Shown piece by piece: positions 34,375 through 41,616 of a stretch of 44,049 nucleotides of DNA (position 1 is the stretch's first letter; each line of letters opens with the position of its first letter). The notes below the pieces were generated by a model. It was not told the DNA's origin, searched no databases, and was given only the letters and a program-made list of their open reading frames with translations. Location of the stretch: NCBI GenBank assembly GCA_023411645.1, contig JAEYON010000167.1, positions 1-44,049 of the forward strand, written 5' to 3'. The stretch is from Bacillota bacterium. Lineage in GTDB: Bacteria; Bacillota; Clostridia; Acetivibrionales; DTU013. Made by a program: the position numbers and the translations under genes.

Positions 34375-35420
34375 GATACAAGTACCTTTTTCATTATTTG
34401 AATATCATTTGGGTATATTTTAAGGCCTACCTTTGCATCCACAGGCTCCATCAACGTACTTTGGACAATCCATTCAAAGCCGTTTTCATCCTCCACCAGC
34501 ATTTCGTAATGAACACCTTTAAATATGACGGATCTGACAATTCCTTGCAGCAGGTTTTCATTCTCACGCATGAGCTTTATGTCTTCAGGGCGTACGACCA
34601 CATCAACATTTTCGTTGAGGTCGAAGCCTTTGTCCACACAATCGAATTCATGGCCCGCAAACTGGACCCGGTAATCGCGCAGCATCACGCCGTCAATAAT
34701 ATTGCTCTCTCCGATAAAGTCAGCAACAAAGGCGTTCTTCGGCTCATTGTAAATATCTTGAGGAGTGCCGATTTGCTGGATAACACCGTTTCGCATGACT
34801 ACGATAGTATCAGACATGGAGAGGGCTTCTTCCTGATCATGGGTAACATATATAAAGGTTATGCCAAGCCTCTTCTGCATGTCCTTCAGTTCGATCTGCA
34901 TTTCCTTGCGCAGCTTCAGGTCTAATGCGCCAAGAGGCTCGTCCAATAAAAGGACCTCAGGTTCATTGACAAGAGCGCGGGCAATGGCGATCCTCTGCTG
35001 CTGACCGCCGCTGAGCGAATCCACCGACCTTTTTTCAAAACCTTCCAGATTAACCATGGAAAGCATGGCGGCGACCTTTTCACGGATGACGTTATTATCA
35101 ACCTTTTTGATTCTCAATCCGAATGCTATATTTTCATACACGTTCATATGCGGAAACAGCGCATATTTTTGAAAGACAGTATTGACCTTCCTTTTATATG
35201 GTGGAACATCATTTATATTTACACCCTCGAATAGTACCTTACCACTGGTCGGTCTTTCAAAACCGCCGATCAGTCTTAATGTTGTGGTTTTGCCGCACCC
35301 ACTGGGGCCAAGCAGGGTTATGAATTCATTTTGGCGGATATAGAGGTTTATGCTCTTGAGAGCCTCAGTGCCGTCATATTCTTTCGTTAAGTCTACCAAT
35401 TCAATAATGTGATTCGACAT
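34371..35420 (-). CDS. potA: Spermidine/putrescine ABC transporter ATP-binding protein PotA
   Basis: This is the ATPase that powers polyamine import. The 349-aa protein has Walker A GPSGCGKTT (about residues 38-46), the signature LSGGQQQRIAIARAL, Walker B VLLLDEPLGALD and the switch His in YVTHDQEEA. A C-terminal TOBE domain (about 270-349) has regulatory or polyamine-sensing roles in this family. It starts 44 bp behind the XRE-cupin regulator and overlaps potB by 4 bp. Confidence 0.96.
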   Translation of the reverse strand: MSNHIIELVDLTKEYDGTEALKSINLYIRQNEFITLLGPSGCGKTTTLRLIGGFERPTSGKVLFEGVNINDVPPYKRKVNTVFQKYALFPHMNVYENIAFGLRIKKVDNNVIREKVAAMLSMVNLEGFEKRSVDSLSGGQQQRIAIARALVNEPEVLLLDEPLGALDLKLRKEMQIELKDMQKRLGITFIYVTHDQEEALSMSDTIVVMRNGVIQQIGTPQDIYNEPKNAFVADFIGESNIIDGVMLRDYRVQFAGHEFDCVDKGFDLNENVDVVVRPEDIKLMRENENLLQGIVRSVIFKGVHYEMLVEDENGFEWIVQSTLMEPVDAKVGLKIYPNDIQIMKKVLVS

Positions 35421-35464
35421 AAAGCATACTCCTTATCGCACATTGGCAAAGTCATTATTGTAGG

Positions 35465-36010
35465 TCAAAAGCTGGGAGGCGTTGAGATCCAGAGCAATTT
35501 TGCCTCGGTCTTTCCTCCGTTGGAAATTGAATGTATTGCGTTGGGCTTGAAGTAGAAGCTCTCGTCCTTCTTTGCCTTGTATTTTCTGCCGCCAAGGTGT
35601 ATGTGCACGCTGCCGGAGAGCACATAACCAAATTCTTCGCCTTCGTGGGGATCGTCGATCTCTGAGCTGCCGCCAACCGCAAGAGATAATAAAATCGGTT
35701 CCATGCGATTCTTCTGTGAATCCGGCACGATCCATCTGATCACATGGCCTGATTCGTGGTTTTCCTTTACAAAAACATCTTCTTTTCCAAACACAATCTT
35801 TTCATCCACGATCTCGTTAAAAAAATCCTTGAGGTTGGAGCCGAGACATTGGAGAAGATCCACAAGTGTTGCGATAGAGGGGGAGGTCAGATCCCTTTCG
35901 ATCTGCGAAATAAAGCCCTTTGAAAGCTCACTTCTGTCTGCCAGCTCCTCCTGAGTCAACCCGTTTTTTATTCTCAACATTTTAATCTTGTTGCCAATAT
36001 TCATGCTCAT
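35465..36010 (-). CDS. XRE-family regulator with cupin domain (PuuR-like), polyamine operon
   Basis: The 181-aa protein has an N-terminal helix-turn-helix (about residues 8-62, KMLRIKNGLTQEELADRSELSKGFISQIERD) and a C-terminal cupin (about 108-178, with HEGEEFGYVLSGSVHIHLGG). This architecture is typical of PuuR-like regulators that respond to small ligands such as putrescine. It is the first gene of the potABCD operon and probably controls itself and the transporter. Two in-frame ATGs (36010 and 36004) follow AGAGGT; either could start it. An operator-like repeat lies just upstream. Confidence 0.92.
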   Translation of the reverse strand: MSMNIGNKIKMLRIKNGLTQEELADRSELSKGFISQIERDLTSPSIATLVDLLQCLGSNLKDFFNEIVDEKIVFGKEDVFVKENHESGHVIRWIVPDSQKNRMEPILLSLAVGGSSEIDDPHEGEEFGYVLSGSVHIHLGGRKYKAKKDESFYFKPNAIHSISNGGKTEAKLLWISTPPSF

Positions 36011-36046
36011 ATTACCTCTTGCGTTTTTATACGCAGTATTTAAATG

Positions 36047-36075
36047 TAAACAATTTGTTTAGAATAACTAAACAA
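36047..36075 (-). promoter_or_regulatory. Probable operator of the XRE-cupin/pot operon
   Basis: Three copies of the half-site TTGTTTA/TAAACAA lie close together: TAAACA (36047-36052), TTGTTTAG (36055-36062) and CTAAACAA (36068-36075). The last two form a perfect 8-bp inverted repeat with a 5-nt spacer. They lie just downstream of the predicted start of transcription, where bound repressor would block polymerase. Confidence 0.65.
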
Positions 36076-36087
36076 CAAAAACAACTT

Positions 36088-36117
36088 ATTATAATCATAT
36101 ACTGCAATTGTTGTCAA
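36088..36117 (-). promoter_or_regulatory. Sigma-A promoter of the XRE-cupin/pot operon
   Basis: Read on the minus strand, TTGACA (36117-36112) is followed after 18 nt by a perfect TATAAT (36093-36088). Transcription should begin near 36081. The rest of the 299-bp divergent spacer (36118-36309) is AT-rich and no convincing promoter for the plus-strand gene was identified there. Confidence 0.8.
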
Positions 36118-36309
36118 TAATATTTGAAAAAAAGCCGAAGAGTTACAATAAGTAAAAGTTACTGTCACAAGGATATGATTAATAATTAATGCTAAGTCAA
36201 ATTTTACAAATACAATTATATATTACATTGTCTTCAACATAAATACTATGATAACATGGAGCTGTAAGGTGTTGGAACGATTATAAAATAATACTAAGGA
36301 GTGAGTGGG

Positions 36310-37395
36310 ATGTCATTTGATCTGGATATGAAAAATTTTTGGGAAGTAAACAACAGATGCCTGGATTTTACCGCAGATATCCCAAGAGTGCCGGTAAGCA
36401 TCCATCTGGACGGCGATTGGATCTGTGAATATATGAAGCTGGATAACGCAAAATATTACTCCGATTTCGAATATCAACAGGAACATCGCGAGAAATGCAA
36501 TGAAATCACACAGAAGGAATTTGCCTATACAGTTCATCCAAGTATTGATTTTGGTGTTATTATGGATGCCTCAATATACGGAGGCGCGGTTCATTATGAG
36601 TCAAAAGCTACTCCTACTCTCAAACCGGTAATAACAGATCCGGAGGAAATTGATGCCTTTGTTGAAAAAATGGATGAGGTCGATATTTTAGAGCAGGGTT
36701 TGGTACCTAAATACCTCGAATGGAGAGAAAAAATCAGAACCCGGTATGGAATGGACCTGAAATACGGCGGCGGTATAAAAGGCTGTGCTACAATGCTGGG
36801 TCAGCTGTGCGGTATCACAAATTTTCTTACATGGATCATGACAGACCCGGAAGAAATTCACAAGCTGGTCTCATGCTGGCTGAGAACAACAAAACGCTAT
36901 ATCGACACACTTCGTAAAGTGACCGGGTTTCCCGAAGAACAGCGCGGATTTTCTTTTGCGAGTGATGTTGCCGGAATGTTGTCACCTCAATTATTCAAAG
37001 ACTTTATTATGCAAGCGGAAAAAGAGCTGTACGACATATATGCTCCCTCTGCCACTGACTCCAGATTTTATCACGCAGATTTCCATATGTTTCATCACCT
37101 TGACACACTAAAGGACATGGGTGTTAATGAAGTCAACATTGATCCGTATATTACTCCCAGGCAGATTCTGGACAAAATGCCCGATGCGGTAATATATGGC
37201 CAGATACCTCCCACAAAAGTACTGCTATACGGCACTCCCGAAGAAGTATATGCATGTGCCAGAAGGGATATTGAGCAAGCCGGGCCCGGCAAGCATCTGG
37301 TACTTTGTACTGCCGGAAGCATCAATCCGGGTACATCCTTCGAAAATCTAAAAGCAATGTGCCGTGCTGCAGAAGATTTTGGGGCTATATATTAG
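36310..37395 (+). CDS. URO-D superfamily protein (uroporphyrinogen decarboxylase-like/methyltransferase-like)
   Basis: The 361-aa protein has the TIM-barrel signature of the uroporphyrinogen decarboxylase family, which also covers corrinoid methyltransferases such as MtaA and MtbA. Conserved-looking parts include SFASDVAGMLSPQLFKDFIMQAEKELYD, VNEVNIDPYITPRQI and LVLCTAGSINPGTSFENLKAM. The H-x-C zinc motif of MtaA-type enzymes is not seen; the comparable site reads YHADFHMFHH. No heme or corrinoid genes are nearby, so true HemE is unlikely. ATG 36310 is chosen, 8 nt behind AAGGAG; the frame opens at GTG 36301, overlapping that site. Confidence 0.82.
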   Translation: MSFDLDMKNFWEVNNRCLDFTADIPRVPVSIHLDGDWICEYMKLDNAKYYSDFEYQQEHREKCNEITQKEFAYTVHPSIDFGVIMDASIYGGAVHYESKATPTLKPVITDPEEIDAFVEKMDEVDILEQGLVPKYLEWREKIRTRYGMDLKYGGGIKGCATMLGQLCGITNFLTWIMTDPEEIHKLVSCWLRTTKRYIDTLRKVTGFPEEQRGFSFASDVAGMLSPQLFKDFIMQAEKELYDIYAPSATDSRFYHADFHMFHHLDTLKDMGVNEVNIDPYITPRQILDKMPDAVIYGQIPPTKVLLYGTPEEVYACARRDIEQAGPGKHLVLCTAGSINPGTSFENLKAMCRAAEDFGAIY

Positions 37396-37449
37396 ATTGT
37401 TTGCTGCCTTCGATGAGATTCCGCCAAATCACAGTGCTGCATATAGCTG

Positions 37450-37854
37450 CTACGATTGGAGAATATCTGCAATTTTCAAGATTTTATCAACCGTTACCCT
37501 TTGCTTGTTATCCAATATGGGTATTATAAGCTTCATTGTTTTTATGATCTGGTTCTGGTCCGGCTTATTCCTGTTCAGCCCCCTGATATGCTGCTTCAGC
37601 TCCCGATATGCGCCACTGTAACGGTTGCACTGACTAAATGCGGTGCTATATGAAATTCCTCTGGTTTGCGGCATCAGATTGGCCACAGTGGACAGGATCT
37701 CCTGCAGCAGTGATAATCTGTCAGGCTGAACATATTCATACGCATCTTCTCCTTCTTCCCGAGTTTGTTTCTGGTATAGCTGCCTCACCTTCTGCAGCGT
37801 CAAGAGCCCGTTTGTGATGTTTTCTATCGGTAAGTTTCCCATCATATTCACCAT
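37450..37854 (-). CDS. Unrecognised 134-aa soluble protein
   Basis: The predicted protein is polar, helical-looking and has no signal or membrane segment. It contains a Gln/Arg-rich N-terminal third (LLTLQKVRQLYQKQTREEGEDAYEYV), a middle with Ser/Tyr (GISYSTAFSQCNRYSGAYRELKQHI) and a C-terminal helix. I recognise no family. The start is uncertain, since no strong Shine-Dalgarno precedes ATG 37854 or the ATG pair near 37845. It lies convergent to the URO-D gene (54-bp gap), and a hairpin separates it from proA. The coherent amino-acid composition is the main support. Confidence 0.55.
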   Translation of the reverse strand: MVNMMGNLPIENITNGLLTLQKVRQLYQKQTREEGEDAYEYVQPDRLSLLQEILSTVANLMPQTRGISYSTAFSQCNRYSGAYRELKQHIRGLNRNKPDQNQIIKTMKLIIPILDNKQRVTVDKILKIADILQS

Positions 37855-37910
37855 GATTTCAAATTCACAGTTTATATTATGTAAAATCTCCTGTAATGTT
37901 TCATTCTATA

Positions 37911-37939
37911 ATAAAAACCACCAGTCAATAGGTGGTTTT
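37911..37939 (-). terminator. Intrinsic terminator of proA
   Basis: AAAACCACC (37914-37922) and GGTGGTTTT (37931-37939) are perfect 9-bp arms with an 8-nt loop. On the minus strand the stem is followed by a short T-rich tail. It lies 78 bp beyond the proA stop. Confidence 0.8.
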
Positions 37940-38016
37940 AACAAGTTAATTATCCTTGTGTTACTATTTAATAGCTGTCTATGGCATACCTCAAGGACTT
38001 CTTATGTTCAGGCAGC

Positions 38017-39312
38017 TTAGAGCGGGAACTTCTTATCCAGTTTTTTATGGGTGAAGCTGCTTCTTTTTTCTGCGTAATCTGCAACGATCTGACCTTTTCC
38101 GATCAGACTGTATTTATAGATCACCAGGCCTTCGAGACCCACCGGGCCTCTGGCATGCAGTTTCCCCGTGCTGATTCCGACCTCGGCTCCAAATCCGTAT
38201 TTGAAACCGTCGCTGAAACGGGTGGAACAATTCCAGAATACATTGCCGGAGTCCACCAGAGACATAAAACGGGCAGCGTGTTCTTTGTCTGAAGTAACAA
38301 TGGAATCGGTGTGCCCAGAGCCGTATGTGTTGATATGGCTAATAGCTTCGTCAATATCCTGAACTACTTTAATGGATAATTTATAGTCCAGATACTCAGT
38401 CTTCCAGTCGTCCTCTGTAGCAGCAGCAATAGGAATAATTGAATTGGTTTTGGAGCATCCGCATAGTGTTACATTTTTTTGATCCGCAGCCTGCTTTAAA
38501 CGCGGCAGAAAATCTTCGGCGGCGTCCTGATGGACAAGCAGTGTTTCAAGGGCATTGCAGACTGCTACATATTGTGTTTTGGAATCGATGGCTATCCGAA
38601 CGGCCATATCAAGGTCGGCCGAGGCATCAATGAAGCAGTGGCATATACCGTCGGCATGGCCCATTACAGGAATATTTGTATGGTCCATAATATACCTGAC
38701 AAATTCATTGGACCCTCTGGGAATTATCAGATCAACATATTTATCCTGATCCAGCAGTTCATTGATGTCTGCTCTCGTCTCCATCAGTGCGCACCAGCCT
38801 TGTGGTATTCCGGCTTCCTCAGTTGCGGAGATGATGAGATCTGTAAGTATCCTGTTGGTTTCTTTGACCTCTGAGCCACCCTTCAAAAGTACGCCGTTGC
38901 CGCTCTTTAAGCAGAGCGTGGAAATCTGAACAAGCGCGTCCGGTCTTGACTCAAAGATGATCCCGATAACACCGATGGGGCAGGCAACCTTATAAAGCTC
39001 AAGGCCTTCATCGAGCTCTGTGGATAAAAGAGTTTTCCCCACCGGATCCTCTAATTTTATAAGACTGTGAAGGCCATCTATGACATCGTTTAATTTGGCA
39101 TCGTCAAATTTGAGCCTCTTTAATAGTGGAAAGGAGACTTTTTCAGCTTCGCTCCTTCGGAGGTCTTCCTCATTTGCTCTAAAAATTTCCTGTTTATGGG
39201 CTATTAAAGACTCGGCTATACACAGCAGAGCCCTGTTTTTTTCATCCGCGCTTGCAGCGGCAAGCTTCAGTGATGCAGCTTTGACTTGTCTGCAGGCTTC
39301 AGTGATATTCAT
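38017..39312 (-). CDS. proA: Glutamate-5-semialdehyde dehydrogenase (gamma-glutamyl phosphate reductase)
   Basis: ProA reduces gamma-glutamyl phosphate to glutamate semialdehyde with NADPH, the second step of proline synthesis in the cytoplasm. The 431-aa protein starts MNITEACRQVKAAS and has the family's SRPDALVQISTLCLKSGNGVLLKGGSE region, the catalytic Cys in YVAVCNALETLLV and the end VGISTGKLHARGPVGLEGLV. ATG 39312 follows GAGGTG and gives a normal length. The frame is open to 39456, but that part covers the promoter and a repeat fragment. proB (glutamate kinase) is not in the window. Confidence 0.95.
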   Translation of the reverse strand: MNITEACRQVKAASLKLAAASADEKNRALLCIAESLIAHKQEIFRANEEDLRRSEAEKVSFPLLKRLKFDDAKLNDVIDGLHSLIKLEDPVGKTLLSTELDEGLELYKVACPIGVIGIIFESRPDALVQISTLCLKSGNGVLLKGGSEVKETNRILTDLIISATEEAGIPQGWCALMETRADINELLDQDKYVDLIIPRGSNEFVRYIMDHTNIPVMGHADGICHCFIDASADLDMAVRIAIDSKTQYVAVCNALETLLVHQDAAEDFLPRLKQAADQKNVTLCGCSKTNSIIPIAAATEDDWKTEYLDYKLSIKVVQDIDEAISHINTYGSGHTDSIVTSDKEHAARFMSLVDSGNVFWNCSTRFSDGFKYGFGAEVGISTGKLHARGPVGLEGLVIYKYSLIGKGQIVADYAEKRSSFTHKKLDKKFPL

Positions 39313-39370
39313 ACGCGACACCTCATTACATTGTATAATGCAGTCATCTTTGATGTTCTGATTTTCACAT

Positions 39371-39399
39371 AGTATACCAAAATGAAGGAAGCATAGCAA
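39371..39399 (-). promoter_or_regulatory. Probable sigma-A promoter of proA
   Basis: On the minus strand, TTGCTA (39399-39394) is separated by 17 nt from TATACT (39376-39371). The -35 box lies 5 bp from the end of the repeat fragment at 39405-39449. Confidence 0.6.
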
Positions 39400-39404
39400 T
39401 ACAG

Positions 39405-39449
39405 CTCCTGCAAATGAAGCTGTTGTTTCTGCCATTGCACAATATCCAC
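39405..39449. repeat. Partial copy of the 205-bp inverted-repeat element
   Basis: The 45 bases match the end of the element at 22111-22155 at 37 of 45 positions, ending in ATTGCACAATATC. The other terminal repeat was not found nearby, so this is a one-ended remnant. It fills part of the 185-bp gap between the alpha-glucuronidase and proA. Confidence 0.7.
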
Positions 39450-39497
39450 AAATCAAAACTACGAAAACAGCAATTGTTCAGGCATTTAATTATCACA

Positions 39498-41573
39498 CTA
39501 ATAAATCTTGCGTCCCTTTTCATCGGGAATACCGCTCTTGCGCCAGAAATAAGTGTTGATAACATCCCGCCACTCACAGGCATGGGCGGCTTGTTCCTGC
39601 AATCGTTCAATAACGCGTGCATAGCACTGAGAGTCGATATGATCCCTGAGGCTTTTCCACCTCTCCACCAGTTCGGCTGCCCGATCAGCACCTTCGAATC
39701 GTGAATCATAAATATGCTGTATAAGGGTTACACCTGACCTGAGTCGATATTGATATGGAATGTAATGGAAAAACAGAAGCAGTTCTTCCGGACAAGTACC
39801 AGGATTTTCATACATCTGCGCATTAGGACCGAAATATCTTCCCGCATAACCTGTACCTGACCGTATGGTTCTGTCAACTCCAAGGCCTTTGGTGTCCGCA
39901 CGGTGGTAAGTGCCCCAGGCTGAATATTCATATCCGTCTACATTCGGGCCGTAATGATGATTTGGGTTGACCATCCAGCCGATCCCAAGAGGAGAAGTGT
40001 AGCTTTCGTATATGGAGTATGAATCCATAAGCATGCCCGTTACAGTACTGAGCACGAAAGGGTTGTTTCCATAGGTCTGTCTGACCCATTCGGTCGTGAT
40101 GGCGGCACAGGTAAGCTGCGGATCCCATGCTAACCGTCCGAAGCTGTACAGATTTGCCTGTGCCAGATCATGCCCCGTCCAGTTAAGATCATTGCCGACG
40201 TTGGATACTGCCGCTATTCCGGAGAGGGCGCCATTTGCCCCGGCATCCGACAACAGCTTCCTGACAGTGGTTCCTTTACCGTCACTGAAGGTGTCAAAAT
40301 CCAGCACTTCTTTCCACATGGGAGCCAGATAGCATAAATGCTTCTGCTGTCCCGTATATTCCTGAGTGATTTGAAACTCCATCATGATATTAGCGTTTTT
40401 TAGGCCGCCAAAGAGAGGAGATACAGGTTCCCGTACCTGGAAATCCATTGGACCGTTCTTGATCTGAAGCAGGACGTTATCGGCAAACTGCCCATCAAGC
40501 GGCATAAAGTTGTCATAGGCGGCGTTTGCTCTGTCCGTGGTCCTGTCTCTCCAATCCTGCAGACAGTTATATACAAAGCAGCGCCATATGACCAGTCCGC
40601 CGTAAGGTTTCAGAGCGGCAGCCAGCATATTTGCCCCCTGAGCATGATCCCTGCCATAAGTGAAGGGGCCTGGACGAAACTCCGAATCCGCCTTTACCAT
40701 GAACCCGCCAAAATCAGGAATAATACTGTAGATTTCCGCTGCTTTCTCATGCCACCATGTCTGTACACTCTTCTCGAGAGGATCAGCGGAATCGAGTCCG
40801 CCAAGTCCAATCGGGGCGGAGTAGTTTACGCTAAGGTATGTCTTGATGCCGTACTGTCTGAACAAATCTGCGACTTTAGATAACTCTGGAAGAAATTCCT
40901 TTGTGATCAGGCGGGTTTCGGTCTCGTGAACGTTAACATTATTCACAACAATTCCGTTGATTCCTATGGAAGCTACTAATCTTACATAGTCGCGAACCCT
41001 TGACAGATCAGAAATGAATTGGTTATTTTCAAAAAATATAGAATTACCAGAATATCCTCTTTCAATAGTACCGTCCATATTGTCCCAATGATTCAGTATC
41101 CTAAGCGAAACGGCTGGATTATCAAGAAGATAGGTTTTGTCATTGAAGGTGCCGCACTTCAAAAGCCTTAGCAGGGAAAATACGCCATAGAGCAAACCGG
41201 AGGCGGATCTGCCGGCAAGTAACAGACAATGGCCCGTTGAATGACAGTAATGCTTTATCAGGTATCCTTCCATTCCAAGCATGCTTCTTTCATTTTCACA
41301 GACGAAACTTTCCCTCTCGTGCTTTTCTTCGATCATTTCAATGACCACAGTTCCGTTTGGCTCGGGAGCAGAAACAGGTCGGAGAGCTTTGCCGGTCATT
41401 GACCGGATGATATCGGACAACTCCTGCTTTACTGTTTCAAGCTGAGGACTGTCAGACGGAATGTAAATACTGTCAAAAAAAGACGAGTATGTACTGTATA
41501 TGGATGTGCTCATGTCAGTTAGGCCTAACCAGGCATCGTAGCCGCTGCTTTTTTTATCAAATCGTATTTTCAT
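39498..41573 (-). CDS. aguA: Alpha-glucuronidase, GH67 family
   Basis: GH67 enzymes remove (4-O-methyl-)glucuronic acid from the non-reducing end of aldouronic acids released from glucuronoxylan. The 691-aa protein has the family hallmark NHWDNMDGTIERGYSG (161-176). The predicted catalytic acid is E298 (KADSEFRPGP) and the base pair is D360 (PLDGQF) and E382 (DFQVREP). The FR after the catalytic Glu replaces the more usual GQ. No signal peptide is visible, so it should act in the cytoplasm on imported oligosaccharides. AAAGGA precedes the ATG. No other xylan genes are in the window. Confidence 0.95.
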   Translation of the reverse strand: MKIRFDKKSSGYDAWLGLTDMSTSIYSTYSSFFDSIYIPSDSPQLETVKQELSDIIRSMTGKALRPVSAPEPNGTVVIEMIEEKHERESFVCENERSMLGMEGYLIKHYCHSTGHCLLLAGRSASGLLYGVFSLLRLLKCGTFNDKTYLLDNPAVSLRILNHWDNMDGTIERGYSGNSIFFENNQFISDLSRVRDYVRLVASIGINGIVVNNVNVHETETRLITKEFLPELSKVADLFRQYGIKTYLSVNYSAPIGLGGLDSADPLEKSVQTWWHEKAAEIYSIIPDFGGFMVKADSEFRPGPFTYGRDHAQGANMLAAALKPYGGLVIWRCFVYNCLQDWRDRTTDRANAAYDNFMPLDGQFADNVLLQIKNGPMDFQVREPVSPLFGGLKNANIMMEFQITQEYTGQQKHLCYLAPMWKEVLDFDTFSDGKGTTVRKLLSDAGANGALSGIAAVSNVGNDLNWTGHDLAQANLYSFGRLAWDPQLTCAAITTEWVRQTYGNNPFVLSTVTGMLMDSYSIYESYTSPLGIGWMVNPNHHYGPNVDGYEYSAWGTYHRADTKGLGVDRTIRSGTGYAGRYFGPNAQMYENPGTCPEELLLFFHYIPYQYRLRSGVTLIQHIYDSRFEGADRAAELVERWKSLRDHIDSQCYARVIERLQEQAAHACEWRDVINTYFWRKSGIPDEKGRKIY

Positions 41574-41616
41574 TGTATCCTTTCCTGCAGTATCCCTGCA
41601 TTGCCAATAATTGAAC

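Noticed and set aside
37914..37939. Insertion-sequence end (AAAACCACC inverted repeat)
   Set aside because: The arms are 8 nt apart at the 3' side of proA and fit an ordinary terminator.
39313..39456. 48-aa N-terminal extension of proA, similar in sequence to a reverse-strand peptide at 22103-22160
   Set aside because: The similarity comes from the dispersed DNA repeat. ProA homology and the GAGGTG site begin at 39312.
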